NCBI RefSeq assembly: GCF_014529535.1
Contig: NW_023503376.1
Coordinates: 4,493,608 to 4,557,607 of the forward strand
Reading direction: 5' to 3'
DNA: 64,000 bases
Source: Bradysia coprophila
Lineage: Eukaryota > Arthropoda > Insecta > Diptera > Sciaridae
Shown: piece after piece, positions 23,001 through 35,137 of the stretch
Layout of the letters: each line of letters opens with the position of its first letter
Position numbering within the stretch: position 1 is the stretch's first letter
Translations under genes and position numbers: made by a program
The notes under the pieces: model-generated
The model's input: the letters and a program-made list of their open reading frames with translations, nothing else
Told to the model about the DNA's origin: nothing
The model's database searches: none

Positions 23001-25957
23001 TTCGAAAATTTGACGAAATTAGACGAAATTCGTAAATTTGACGAAAATCGAAAATTTGACGAAAATCGAAAATTTGATGAAAATCGAAAATTTGACGAAA
23101 ATCGAAAATTTGACGAAAATCGAAAATTTGACGAAGTTCGAAATTTGACGAAAATCTGCCACCATTCAAGAAATATCTCTAAAACCCCAATTGACCCACC
23201 CATTTCCAACTTTCGACATTTTTCACATATGCCCCTCTGTTCTACTCGTAAAACTCTGAGACTTTGCCGAAGAAAGTAATTCTCTATCTCTCATAACCCA
23301 AAAAAATATTAGTCCTTTCATCCTACGCTCGAGTAGCTCAAAATTTGGTCACTCTAATCACTCTAGCTCAAACGAATCTGCCCCGATTTTTTAAATTATT
23401 TTTTTTGTTCGAATCGTGTTACGAATACCTTTCATTTGATGGGTCGCACGCCTCTGTAGGTTTCAATACAGCTAAGCTACAGCCGAAAACGCGTTCCCGA
23501 CCCTCAGAAACCACTTCGAGGCCAATAAAACAAAATTCTGGTTTTTCCTGGGGTAATGGCGTATGACAATTTCATTTTTATGCCCACCCTGAGGTTCCTG
23601 CAAAATTTCATGGAGATTGGCTGACTGGTTTCCGAGATCGACCGTCGATAGATAGATACATAGATAGAAACATACAGAGTAAGTTGAAAGATTTTGATTG
23701 TTTGGAAAACGTTAATTTGGTGCATTTTCTATGAAAAGTGCCAATTTTCCGGCAATTTTAAAGTTACATAGTCGAGTGATAGCTCGTTTTGCTCGTATTT
23801 GAAGCGCGAATAAGATAGATAAGGTTTTGTGGTGATACAAGCCAAAGGAAAGAAACTTAAATTCTCGCCTATATATAGTTGCCGCGTCTCAAAAAATTTT
23901 CTTCGTTCTTTTTTTGGAAGTTAGACTGCGTCAAGTCCTCCGCTATCGCTCCGGACATGATGTGTCTCCAATTAGGCAATTTATAAATTTAAAACTTCTG
24001 TTCTTTATGGTGCAAGGTCTTGAAAACGTGCACCATTACAAGACTACCATCTTTTGTACTCTACTCTATTTAGAACAATTAAATCTCGCCCAAGAACCCC
24101 TTTACAAGTATTTTTCTAAGGAATTGCTGGAATAATTAGCAAGGATTCACAAGACACTAAGGGCAATCTTGTCTTTTGTTAACTGTAAAGTAGAAGGGCA
24201 CAGCAGTAGTGCAGAAAAAAATGTACGAAAACTTACTCTTGCTTCTCCACAACGGTTTTATGACGTGCAACTCAACCATAAAAATTACAGCCGCTGTCCA
24301 TGTAAATAAGAAGAAAGAACGTCAGTAACTAATCCAATAGTCCGAAATCTCATACACCTACCCATAATCACAGCTGCCAGCGATGAATTCGGTATGTATT
24401 GAAAGTACGGTGTCAGAAACAGTAAAGCTATTATCACTAGTACGCCCGAATACAGACTTCCCAACGGCGTTCTTGCTCCAGATTCCCTGTTGATAGCCCC
24501 TCTGGAGAAAGACCCATTTCCCGGATAGCCTCCAACGAAACAATTGACAAGACTGCCGGCACCAATGGCAAGCAGCTCTTGCGTTGCATCGACCGGTTTG
24601 CCTCTAGCGGCCGATTTATTTATAGACATTGTTTCGATCAGTGCAATCAACGGAACGGCAAGCAGTCCGACGTTCATGTACGAAATCATGTCCCAGAATG
24701 TTTCTCCCTGTTGTGTGACGAAGCCGGTTTCGTTTTTCGTTTCCGTTACGGTGAAGAGAGGTAACCGGAATTCGGGTAAACCTTGCGGAACTGGGCCGAT
24801 TGTTTTCAGTATGTCACCGCGATCGTTTTCGATGAGAATGAACGAAATTGCTGTGGAAATCACGACCACAATAAAGTTTCGTGCCGTTCCAATGTACCAC
24901 AGGAATTTGTTGAATATTTTGTGGCATGTGTTCTTCCGGTCATCATCGGTTGGACCGATTTTGATTTTTGGGAGTTGCTGTTTTTTGGAAGAGCCATTGA
25001 AAGTCGAGGAAAATCTTGAAAAAAATTTACTAAAAGTGGTGGACTTACCCTCATCGCCAACAGTACGATTAAACACGTAACACCCATCACTGTGTCTCCC
25101 AATCTCGTATTTTGAATGTCCTGCAAAATAGTCTTCCACACCTGCAAAAACGTATGCCCCGTTGCGTTAATACCAAGCAACGATTTGATCTGACCGGTGA
25201 ATATCATGATGGCAACAGCACTGGAAAATCCACTCAACACCGGCTCCGAAACGAAATCGATAAGGAATCCCAATCCAAAAATGCCCATCGCAAATTCAAT
25301 GATTCCAGCTATAACACCGCACAGAACGGCTCGCGGCCAATCTCCACCAGCTACTTGATTTGTTAAAAACGACGACGTGGACGACGGACCAACATTTACG
25401 CATCGACATGACCCGATGAATATGTAAAGTATTGCGCCGATAAACGATCCGTATAAACCGGCTTGTGGTGGAAGTCCAGCGATACCTGCGTAAGCAAGCG
25501 CTTGCGGTATTACGGTTAAACCAACGGTAATGCCAGCAATAAGATCACCAATTGCATCGTCAGCACTGTATTTGGGCAACCATTGTAAAATGGGAAAACG
25601 TTTGGTCAACATTTTTTTGCGGAAAAATTTCTTTGGATCTAACTGCACAATGGCTTCTTTCGCCTGATTGATCACAGATATTCGTCGATTCGGTGTCACT
25701 GTGAATGCAATTCAATTTTAGTTAGAAATGAACCAACTCTACAAAATCCCGAACATACGTGCAAAATCATTGGAACCGTACGAAGTCGGATCTGTGTTGA
25801 CCGAATACTGTGAACCTGTGACGCCATGTATGCTGTACACTCCTTTCTCCGAGTCATTTAAACTGCTAGCACTCGTTCGATTATCTGCAGACGGTAAAAA
25901 TAGAGCCATTGAACTCTTGATAGGAAATAAAATGTGGTCGGTATCACGTGTGCGCAT
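20066..25957 (-). CDS. SLC26 sulfate/anion transporter (SLC26A11-like)
   Basis: CDS complement(join(20066..20458,20523..20668,24237..24293,24362..24977,25049..25698,25759..25957)), about 686 aa; all joins keep phase. Exon 2 carries the sulfate-transporter signature (IPQALAYAGIAGLPPQAGLY) and the first membrane helices. Exon 3 continues the transmembrane region (NSSLAAVIMG). Exons 4 and 5 (VIFMVELHVIKPLW, SDLIPAFACFIACLM) complete the bundle. The last exon is a STAS domain (IIDCTCVYGADFTTATAIKML). The family exchanges or transports sulfate, chloride and related anions at the plasma or endosomal membrane. The start at 25957 is the first ATG of the open exon; an inner ATG at 25909 is an alternative. 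The 3.6-kb intron 20669-24236 is filled by repeat elements, whereas the others are about 60-70 bases. Confidence 0.9.
20840..21276. mobile_element. Hairpin element, subfamily A, copy 1
   Basis: Inverted repeat with ends TCAGTCAAAAACACTCAAAA and its complement. Internal blocks are GTGACGCAAGTCC, CTGATATCGCTGG and GTGACGCATTC, and a loop of ~60 bases lies around 21030-21090. The second copy is at 27597-28033. Lies in the large SLC26 intron. Confidence 0.85.
21299..21595 (+). repeat. (AAATTTGAAA)n low-complexity run
   Basis: Nearly pure A/T with periodic single G in AAAATTTGAAAAATTT units. The complement of the same kind of run is at 27300-27570 in the inverted block. Confidence 0.9.
21600..22175 (+). 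repeat. Repeat block, inverted partner at 26461-27060
   Basis: Shares GGCGAGCAGAGCTTACCAAA, CCTCGAAGTTCCCATAT (as complement) and GGGCGCTATGCTAACGCGCG with 26461-27060 in reverse orientation. With hairpin A and the A/T run it makes a composite block of about 1.3 kb. Confidence 0.8.
22563..23956 (-). mobile_element. Composite element (body + minisatellite + hairpin B), copy 1
   Basis: On the minus strand it starts GTCCGGAGCGATAGCGGAGG (near 23956). It continues with a body of about 790 bp holding a TAGATAGATA-type run, then the 18-bp minisatellite (22985-23150), then hairpin B (22563-22980, ends ATCCCAACAAAAATCTCTTC). Same order in copies 2 (46222) and 3 (57558). Frames in it are repeat-derived. 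Confidence 0.82.
22985..23150 (+). repeat. 18-bp minisatellite, about 9 units
   Basis: Unit GAAAATCGAAAATTTGAC with small variants. It contains no stop codons in several frames, giving spurious long frames on both strands. Confidence 0.9.
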
Positions 25958-25995
25958 CACGAGTTATAAATTGTGTGCGCATCACGAGTTATAAA
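25948..25995 (+). repeat. Tandem duplication of a 26-bp unit
   Basis: GTGTGCGCATCACGAGTTATAAAT-type unit repeated twice in a row. It overlaps the presumed 5' end of the SLC26 gene and may affect its start or promoter. Confidence 0.75.
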
Positions 25996-26460
25996 TTCAT
26001 AAACAATTTGGTCGACAAAAAACAATTTAGTCGATAAACAAACTTAATTGACGATAATTTTCTGACTAATTTTAATAATTCGAAGCGCATGATCGACATT
26101 CCGCTGATCCATGCAAGAGGATTTTTTTTTAAATTTAAGTTTTTGCGAATATAATGAAGAGTTAATGTTTTTGCGACGCGTAATCAAGAATAAGAATCGC
26201 AGACCTTTTTTTATCTGATTTACTCAATTGAGAAATAATGGGATTGGGTAGAGATGCCTACTTCAATAGTGCAACGAAATTAATGTAAGCGCATCATGTT
26301 CATGTGGAATGAGTATTTTTGAAGCAAATATTTATGCTCCAAGGGTAGCTTTAGCTCTTCCTTCAATTTTTTTTTCACGCCGCAGGCGCAGGTGAGAAAA
26401 TAGTCGTTTTCTTACTTCAGTCTAAACGTTATGTTGACATCGAAAAAAGTAGAAGATCAT

Positions 26461-28033
26461 GGGCGCGCGTTAGCATAGCGCCCGTGACGCAAGTCCTATT
26501 ACTAGAAAAAATTTCAAAAATTTTTTTTTGTCGTAGACTGCAGAACCATATATACAGCAAATATTGAAGTTCTACAATTCAAAGACAAATGACTCCAAAT
26601 TACCATTAACAAAAAACTAGGCGTCCGTACGAGTTCAACGAGCTATCACACGTTCTTGCAGCTTAAAATTTGGCCACGCAAAAAATCTTCCAAGAAGCCC
26701 CATTTCCATACATTTTGGTCAATTTCAGTACTTTAAACGAAATGAAAAAATCCTACGTTACTTTGTTAGTCCGTCCGTCCGTCCGTCCGTCCGTGTTTCC
26801 TATCTTCTAAAGTCTTCTTTAGATTTTGTTGAAATTTTGGGAGTAGATTCTAGTCGTCATTCTAAGACATTCCAGAAAAAAAAATTTGGGGGGAACCGGC
26901 CTCGTTTCGGAGCTAGGGCTCCTCGAAGTTCCCATATAGGTTCCATATATGAACACCTTTAAGTGTGTGTGGATGGGTATGGTAGAACAAATTTGTTCGC
27001 TTTTGGTATTTGGTAAGCTCTGCTCGCCTCAATTTTTTTTCCAATATTTAGTACAGTGTGTTCATCTTTAGAAAGAACAATTTCAGATTTATCAGAGTTT
27101 TAAAAGTCATCGAGGTTCCCAGTCAATTAAGTTCTTTCCGGTCTATGATATTTTGGCGCGAAATTTGAATTCGCTATGGGATTTTCAAATTTTGTGCCAA
27201 AATATCATAACCTGGAAACGCTTTATTGACTGGGAACATCGATGACTTTTAGAACTCTCAAAAATTTCAAATATGTTCCGAACTAAAATGAACCCACTGC
27301 ATTTTTTAAATTTTTAAATTTTTTAAAAGTTTTTAAATTTTCCAAATTTTTTTAAATTTTTCAAAATTTTTCAAAATTTTTTAAATTTTTCAAAAATTTT
27401 TTTACATTTTTCAAAATTTTTCATTTTCATTTTTCAAAATTTTTTAAATTTTTCAAATTTTTTAAATTTTTCAAATTTTTTAAATTTTTCAAATTTTTCA
27501 AAATTTGTCAATTTTTTTTTAATTTTTTCAAATTTTTAAAATTTTTAAAATTTTAAAAAAATTTTCAATCTACTAATTCTTCCAAAAGAACTGATATCAG
27601 TGAAAAACACTCAAAAGAGTAAAAGTGACGCAAGTCCATGTGCATACTTCCAAAACAACTGATATCGCTGGAGGTGACGCATTCTGCGCTTGTACGCAAA
27701 AACTGTAACAGCAAAAATTTGACCAAAGAAATTCTAGAAACAAAATTTTACCAAAAAAATTTTGCGTCACAAGTGGCAGATGTTGAGGAAAGTACTTTTA
27801 AGAAATTTTTTAAAATAGGCAAGAATATGTCATAATACGTCCGAACCATCTGCCACTTTGTGACGCAAAATTTTTTTGGTAAAATTTTGTTTCTAGAATT
27901 TCTTTGGTCAAATTTTTGCTGTTACAGTTTTTGCGTACAAGCGCAGAATGCGTCACATTCAGCGATATCAGTTGTTTTGGAAGTATGTACATGGACTTGC
28001 GTCACTTTTACTCTTTTGAGTGTTTTTCACTGA
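26461..28033 (-). mobile_element. Composite block, inverted copy of 20840-22175
   Basis: Order on the plus strand: repeat body (26461-27060), extra segment (27060-27300) with its own inverted pair around GACTGGGAAC / TCCCAGTCAA, T/A low-complexity run (27300-27570), and hairpin A copy 2 (27597-28033). It faces the first copy across the 5' half of the SLC26 gene. Confidence 0.8.
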
Positions 28034-29149
28034 TTTTATTTTCTCTGGTAATTTCCAACTTTTTTCCCCTTGGTGAACAAATAACTATTTCTTCATTATG
28101 CTTAAGGAGCATTAAACGACAGGAAAAAAAACAAAATCGAATCGGAAATGTAAGAGGAAATGATTTTGGTAATTAGTAGGTATTGCAATCCAGTTGAATA
28201 AAGCTGGCAAGATGTGTGAATGGTCATGCAATTATTATGAAAATATGTTCAAAATTTTCCCAGTAATTTTAATTCGATCAAAACAGACGAATGTCCGAAA
28301 AAAAAGCAAAAAATGTTTGTGGAATTCCCACTTTTGTTATGAATTTAATTGCAATTCAGATATTGATCATGTGAGTGTACAATGTACATAATTATAACAA
28401 AAAACCAGCTTCATATAACTAGGTCCCACATTTTGGGCGGGTCAGATCCGTTGACTGACAATTATCTCAATATATTTTTGATCAATTTCATCGTATTTAA
28501 AACAAACGCCTACTTATTCCGGCTTGTTTCAGTCATAAAAATTGTCAAATTTACAACATTAATATATCAACGAGTGAGTAAAGTCAATAGCAATAAAATT
28601 TATCTAAAAAAATTCTTTGGGAACCGTTGAATATAAGATGGGATTGTAATAAATGAACGTTATTAGTTTTCGGTTGAAATAATTCAGTTTACCATGTAAC
28701 TCTATGTTTCAAATAAAATGAGAAATTTTTTGGTATACCGGGGAAAAAGAATCCCTCGATCAACCGTAAATCATAAATAAAATAGGACTCGTTAGAATTA
28801 CGGCACTCGCTTCGCTCTGGCCGTAAACTTCCCAATCGTATGAGCTGTCTATTATACTTTTTGATTGCCTTTTTGTTAAATCAGAGTAGATGCGAAGTAT
28901 GTAAATGTGGAACGAGAACTCGTTCACAATATAGAAAATTGCGATGGATGTTCTTTTCTCACTCTTTTGTACAAAAAAGGAAGTGCCTCGGTACATACTG
29001 CATTCACAAAACCTTCAATCGTGAAAAAATATCACGACTCGTGTGAATATTTTGTTTATTGTTGGAATAAAGCATTGAAAAAAAGATTCAGATATTAGTT
29101 GAGAATAAATCATTGAATATAGCCTGCAAAGAATATCATTTGATAAGAG
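28034..29149. other. No gene seen
   Basis: AT-rich. Several open frames of 60-90 codons lack splice context and family resemblance. Confidence 0.35.
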
Positions 29150-29923
29150 CAACGCACTTCAAGCAAAAGTGATACTCTAAATATTTATTTTTTTTATTTA
29201 TTTATTTAAACACCAACGGATTTGCACCTTACTGGCGTATTCAAAAAACGTACAATTTGTCAAATCTTAGCCGATCAATATGGAACACCACTTAACTAAA
29301 CGAAAGCACAGCTTTCGAACCACTAATAAAGAAAAATGAATCAACTAAAACACAAAATCAAATGCAAATAGTCTCTAGGTCAAAAGTTAAAGAGAAAAGA
29401 AAAGAAAAACACAATCAATAAGACTTAGGTATCGTACGAATTAGTTTCGGTATACGCAAAATTAGCAATGTCAATACACTTCGCGTCAATAAGTTCAATT
29501 AGATTGTTCATTCGGCCAGGGTCATTGGTGACCCAACGTCCAGTGATTCCGTTTGATCTGCGTTCGGTATTGGTTTCGTTGTCATCGGCGATTTCGGTAA
29601 CGGTTGATTGACATCCCTCGTAACATTTTGCTGACAATTACGCTTCAATAAAAAAGCCTCTTTTGTCACGAATTTCCTGTTCCCATGGTTGTTAAAGACA
29701 TAATCACGAATTCTAATCCCATCCGGCCAATTGTCTAATGTTCTGACTGCATAGTAAACGCTTGACGGAACGGAAATTCTAAATTGAAGAAACTTTAGGG
29801 TACTGAAACTTGACAGTGCTCCATACAAAATTTTACTCTGTAATAAGAGTGGGCATAAAATTTCATACAAAATAGTACTCTATGTGGCAGCTGTCATTAA
29901 TAGCACTTTTGCTTGAAGTGCGT
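29150..29923. mobile_element. ~775-bp TIR element with 22-bp perfect ends
   Basis: The ends CAACGCACTTCAAGCAAAAG... and its complement (reaching 29925) form a perfect 22-bp terminal inverted repeat, flanked by ATAAGAG on both sides (7 bp; TGATAAGAG if overlapping end bases are counted). The minus strand has frames of 70 and 120 codons (29425-29870) with some protein-like composition (RTLDNWPDGIRIRDYVF) but no recognised domain. Shorter relatives are at 46088-46197 and 63466-63622. Ends starting CA with 7-8 bp duplications occur in P and hAT groups; assignment is open. Confidence 0.75.
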
Positions 29924-29932
29924 TGATAAGAG

Positions 29933-30417
29933 GCATTTTTCTTATCAAGTTGTTAGTCAACTATCAAATTTGATAGTCTACTATCAATATAGTTGTTGGC
30001 TAGCAGGAGATGTTTAACGATTCAAAGCTGGACATCAAGTGATGAAATTGTTCTTTCCACTTGCTCTTTAATAAACTATATCGAGAACATACGATTTACA
30101 CACACTACGCAACAACATCAAATTTCATCAAAGTAATCTTTTTCGATTGAGGCTATAATCAACAGTGTAAAATTATGGTATTTTTCTGGGATAGCTTCCA
30201 GATCCTTCGTCTCGCATAGCCCATCTTCAAATTGGTTGAGAATTACTCAAGTTATCGTGCCCTCAACGAAGAATTGTTACCCATTTTCTGGTGTAAGACC
30301 CTGACTTTCAGTCAAGGGAATAAAGCACAGTCAGTAAGAATTCTATAAAATTTATGAAGCGTTCAAGTGTTTGTCGCAAAACGCAGATTGTACAACTTGG
30401 AGGAATTAAAAAGCATA
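29933..30417. other. No gene seen
   Basis: Contains a short inverted motif (CAACTATCAAATTTGATAGT, 29957-29976). No supported frame. Confidence 0.35.
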
Positions 30418-31462
30418 ATAGTATGTTGTGTTACAAGTATTGTAATGTTGATTTTTTCAGCACTAGACCCAAGTTTTCCTTACGAGCGGAGCGAGTAAGG
30501 AAAATTGGGTCGTGTGCTGAAAAAAATCTCATTACAATACGTGTAACACATCTTGCTTTGTGCCAAACGAGAATTGAAATAGACAAGAGCACAAAAAATT
30601 ATAATTTTCATGGTCTATCATGTGCAAAATGTGCAGAAGGAAAACTCGTTAGACATGACACTATGAATGTGATTTTCTCTCATGGTTTTTCTAGTGCAGG
30701 TATTCCTAGCATAATACAGCCACCTGGTATCTCAAGAGATGATGGCAAAAGACCTGATGGAGTGACTTTAATACCATGGAGTCATGGTAGGTCGTTGTTG
30801 TGGGATGTAACTGTTAGAGATACAATGGCTGCATCGTATATTAACGAGTCATCAAAGAAAGCACGCTCAATTGCTGACAAAGCGGAGAGACATAATCATA
30901 ATCATAAAATGAAATTGAAGCAAAATTATTTATTCACCCCGCTTGCTTTTGAGATTTTAGGTTGCATGGGTCCTGAGACGAAGAAATTTGTAGAAAAATT
31001 GGGATCATTAATGAAAAAGGCAACTGGTGAGGCTAAATCAAAGGACTATCTTTTGCAACGAATTTCGCACTATACAACGTGGAAACGCCGCCTGCATTTT
31101 GGGCACATTAGGGAAAAATAGAATAGATGATTTTTATTTATTGTAAATTTAATATTTTTTTTTTGGAAAAGATCGCTTTTTTACAGGCTGCGTCATTATT
31201 GTGAGCAGTCTTTTTTTGCGCATTTCCGAATTAATAATCAAATTTAACGTAAACTATAATTTTCATTGTAAACAATCACTCTTCAAATTTGATCGATCAC
31301 ATTGCTTTGCATTTTCTCAAACGAATGCTGTAACAACTCATACAAATTCCATATCAACACTGCTTTGAGTGTTGTAATATCACATCAAACGGGTGCTGAA
31401 ATAAGTCACTTTACAACACTAAAATGAGTGCTGAAAAGAGTCGTATTTCAATTCTCGGTGGC
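30418..31462 (+). mobile_element. Foldback-element relative interrupted by a retroelement
   Basis: 30418-30614 and 31256-31462 match the left arm and centre of the foldback at 18608-19256 in order. Between them lies a 641-bp insert (30615-31255) flanked by a 14-bp duplication, ATAATTTTCAT(G/T)GT. The right arm of the foldback is largely missing; the copy stops after TATTTCAATTCTCGGTGGCAC. Confidence 0.8.
30615..31255 (+). pseudogene. 5'-truncated retroelement with C-terminal nuclease-like code
   Basis: An open frame to a stop at 31121 encodes, after HGLSCAKC and RHDTMN (Cys/His zinc-binding pattern), the motif DDGKRPDGVTLIPW...LLWDVTVRDT. It then has a helical tail with LAFEILGCMGPETKKF. This matches from memory the C-terminal region seen behind reverse transcriptases in a widespread animal retroelement, where PDG..WDVT resembles a PD-(D/E)xK nuclease core. 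No reverse transcriptase is present, so the copy is 5'-truncated. The 3' tail is AT-rich. The frame continues upstream only into foldback sequence, which is not part of the protein. Confidence 0.65.
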
Positions 31463-32117
31463 ACAAAAGTTATTATTGGTTTTGTTTGAGTTCAAACCTC
31501 GCATAAAAGTTGGATTATTCAAAATTGAAATGAGCTCTGTGTTCAGCCTATCTTCGGCCAATAGTAAAAGCTAGTTCGTTATAGTCACATCGATCATCAA
31601 TCATGAAAACTTGAAGGAACCAAAAGCTTGGTATTCCTTTTGGCGGTGAAATCATCTACAATGCATTTATTTTGCCAAGTGAACGAAACGGCCCGGCTTG
31701 TCTGGTCTAAATCAACAATAACTCCAAAGTCGTACGATTCATTGCTTTAAACTTTGATAATGTAAAACTAAATTTAGTTAGAATGTACGCCGCATGAGGG
31801 AGTTTTGAGTCTAAAGTTCATTAAAACTTTAAAAGTAATGAATATTTTCATCATTTTTTCAAATTTCGACAAAATTAGTTGAAAATAATAAGAAAAGTCA
31901 GGAAAAAGCGAAAAATGTATTTTCATGTCGCTTCTGCCAAAAATAGTTGAGCGATTTTTCAAAAATTTCGGTGAGTTTAAAAACTCGTGAAAAACGAAAG
32001 TATTTTCACGGATATAGGCACTGGAATTAAGTGAGAAAATTGAAGGACACGCCACGCCGCCCTGGAACACAACTCTGCTCTCAACATATTAATTTTAGGT
32101 GGGGGGACATTTCTACA
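31463..32117. other. No gene seen
   Basis: AT-rich, with a chance minus-strand frame at 31774-32070. Confidence 0.35.
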
Positions 32118-32192
32118 CTGTCAATATCGTCAGGAACGATATTATCGTTTTTTTGGACGATAATATCGTTCCTGACGATATTGACCGTGTAG
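32118..32192. repeat. Perfect short hairpin, ~32-bp arms
   Basis: CTGTCAATATCGTCAGGAAC pairs with GTTCCTGACGATATTGACCG around a TTTTTTTGGA loop. A possible small MITE or a structured RNA signal. Confidence 0.85.
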
Positions 32193-35137
32193 TTATGTCG
32201 CCTCATCTAATTTTAAAATCGAATAAACATAATTGTTTCTACGCACATTTTATGAGCGGAAAGTTTGGTGTTTTCTGTTCTGTGATCAACAATACCAAAT
32301 TATTGCGTCGTAGCATAATTATATTGACTTAGCTCGCTATAGGAAATATTCAGATGCTGTGGGCTCCACATTGTGGGGTAGGGATATAAGTCTAATTTGA
32401 ATAAAGCAACGTAATGAGCGCACATAAATCTCTTTTAGCTATGCCTAATGTTCTTAGGTCTTGATTTCATTTTTTTAATTAGTTACAGATTGTGGATTTG
32501 AGCACTATTTCACAGGATTCTCAATGACTGACGATGCCGGCAAGTAGCTTCGCCGAACAATATTTTCATGGACAATGTGAGATCGAAAATGATTTTTAAT
32601 TTTTAAATTTCGTATCTCAAAAGACCGACTCGAAGGCAGTGCCATCGTCGATTTTTGCGGTAGTGCCGATAAAAATTTCCACAATCTATTCTGTCTGACT
32701 TACTGTTCATATAATCTTTGGAAAATAAAAATGCAAATATGAAAAACGTAACATGCTTAATCACGTAAAGCACAGTATTGTGAATAGATGGGACATAACT
32801 GGAATGTGGAATGTAATATTATCGAATTAACTTTGAATGATCACTCATTCAAAAATGCAAGTAAACAATTCGCAAATGGTGGTCTTTACGTCAGTTACGT
32901 ATCGATAATATCACACTCCTAAAATCAAGAGAGAACCATTTCTTTATCCAAGTATATCTCAGTCCACTCCAATTTCAGTAAGTTCTTAGAGCTACTGATA
33001 TGGTCATTTGAAATTACGAAAGTTTGTTGTATTTAATGGATTTTGAGGATGTTGCTTTCAACACTTAGGTAGAATTTAGTTCTCATTGTTAAATAGCACT
33101 TACTCGGTTCGATATTAATTTTGTTTTTGCCCATTTTGCGTAATTTTATTCACTTTGAGTCGCAGAACTAGGAACCTCACAGCCGATCACACACTCTCTA
33201 TTAAAAACTTCTTCTTCTTTTTTAACAAAATTTGTTTTGCTTGCTATTTGTTATTCACTTTTAAACCAAATAACTTAATTCGACACCAATTTGCATTGTC
33301 CAACAGTCAAATTTTTTTAAAATTTTTATTTATTTTATTACACTTGTGAAACGGTGCCAAAATATTCCATTTCTTCTTCACCAGGACCAAAATCTGTCCA
33401 GATACACTGATGTACGATATAGACGATGTCAATTGAAAATCAATAAAGCTCTTCATGTTTGACTCGCATCAATATTTATACCTTTAATCTCGTCAAAACT
33501 AACACACATGTTCTGGGTGCAAATTATTAAGTCATTAACATCAATTTGATTCATAGCAAACAATTTTTTTTTTGTCGCAATCAACTTTTGATTATATTGA
33601 ATCGATGCTATTGTTCTCATCGAAACCACACACAAAATTCTCGCGCTTTAGGGCATCTACATTGATGAATTTATTCATCATATTTTGCTATTGATAATAA
33701 TAGGAGATTGGGATAAATTCTGCCCTATCACTTCACTTGCATAAACGTAGTCTTCTCCAGCATGTTAAACCGTCTTGTCGATTGAGATTTTGAGCTTTTT
33801 CCCTGTTGTTTTAAGCGTTAATCGTTCAAATGTTTCTGTCATTGATTTCTTTCGTGTTAGTCCGGATAAAAACCTATGAAAAACTCACTGATGTGGATGC
33901 CCTAAGACAATATGTAATTTTAAATAATTTTTGTCATTTTTGTGCAAAATCGTTGCCTACAGTGTCAGTTCGTTCGAAACTTTGAAACCGTGTAACAGTC
34001 GAATGAAGGAAAAGAAGATTTGCAGGCCATGCAGTTAGAAGTGAAAATTGTAATGTGTTAAGAAAACGAAGGGGGCTTTTGCACATGGTTAATGAAAGAG
34101 AAGGTTAAGACACTATCGATTAGGCGCCCGATACAAAAATTTGAATGCTTCAGTGGATTTTCTTCAATATAAAATGTTTAGTACACTTTAGTCCAGGGCC
34201 TAGTTAGTACTAAACAGTTTCTAAAAATTTCTGAAATATTCTACAAATTTTAGAATTGAATTTTTACAGTCAGATGCAGTGAAATTTCAGCACGAATTGG
34301 CTTCAGCCGTTTTTGAGCTGATCCACATATTAAATTAAAACAGTACGTACGTGCACCGGTTCGAAACACTCACATTTTCCATATGAAAATTTTAAGTGAA
34401 TTTTTGAACGTTTTGGAAAGAGTCAGCTATTCTTGCGCTAGCCTCATGTTGAGTTAATTGCTTGATATGCTGACTGTTTAGGCGAGGGTCAGAACTCGTT
34501 CAGGAACTAAAAATTCGCTACCCAAAGTGAAGATTTTGACATATTTTCAGTGCCGCTTTTAGCTTTTGGGCGCCATCGGGCAATTGGAAAAATAGGCACT
34601 TATAGGCACTTAAAATAGGCATTTAGTGAAGCTAAATTTTTTTTAAGGACCACGGGCGCCATTTTCTTCTGCTCCACTTCGGGCGCCACGGGCATTTGCC
34701 CATTTGGCCCATATGGAAAAGGCGGCACTGCATATTTTGAATGAAATAAGAGTCAAAATCCTCACCAGTGAAACTTAACGAAGAGTTTCTGAACGACCTC
34801 TTAAAGTTAAATAGTTTACCGAGGTGTGTATCGGAGAAAATCGTAAAGTTATTTAATTTTTTAGTAGAATTTTTGGGTTTCGTATTTTATGAACGCTTTA
34901 CTAACAATAAGGGACGTCAGATAATTTCACGTTCCAAAATATTTTTAATAATTTAACAGTAAGACGAAAAATCGTCCACCCATATCAAATACTTGATGTT
35001 GAATGTTTTTGATAGGTTGACGAATTCACCCGTATATAGGACGCAATTTAAAAAATTTGCGGGTCACTACTTGGCCAAATTTGTAGTTTTTTATAATAAA
35101 TCTCAAAACAAGACAAAAATTGCGTCGAACAAAGTAT
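32193..35137. other. Gene-poor stretch
   Basis: Nearly 3 kb without supported coding sequence, only chance frames of about 60 codons. 35026-35137 is probably 3' UTR of the ClC gene. Confidence 0.35.

Noticed and set aside
22703-23279. Overlapping open frames on both strands
   Set aside because: They are translations of the 18-bp minisatellite, which has no stops in several frames.
24544-25080. 178-codon plus-strand frame
   Set aside because: Antisense shadow of SLC26 exons.
29508-29870. 120-codon minus-strand frame as a cellular gene
   Set aside because: Lies wholly within the TIR element, and its N-terminal part is MITE sequence also seen at 63500-63600.
30354-30610. N-terminal part of the frame leading into the retroelement
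   Set aside because: Translated foldback-element DNA, not part of the retroelement protein.
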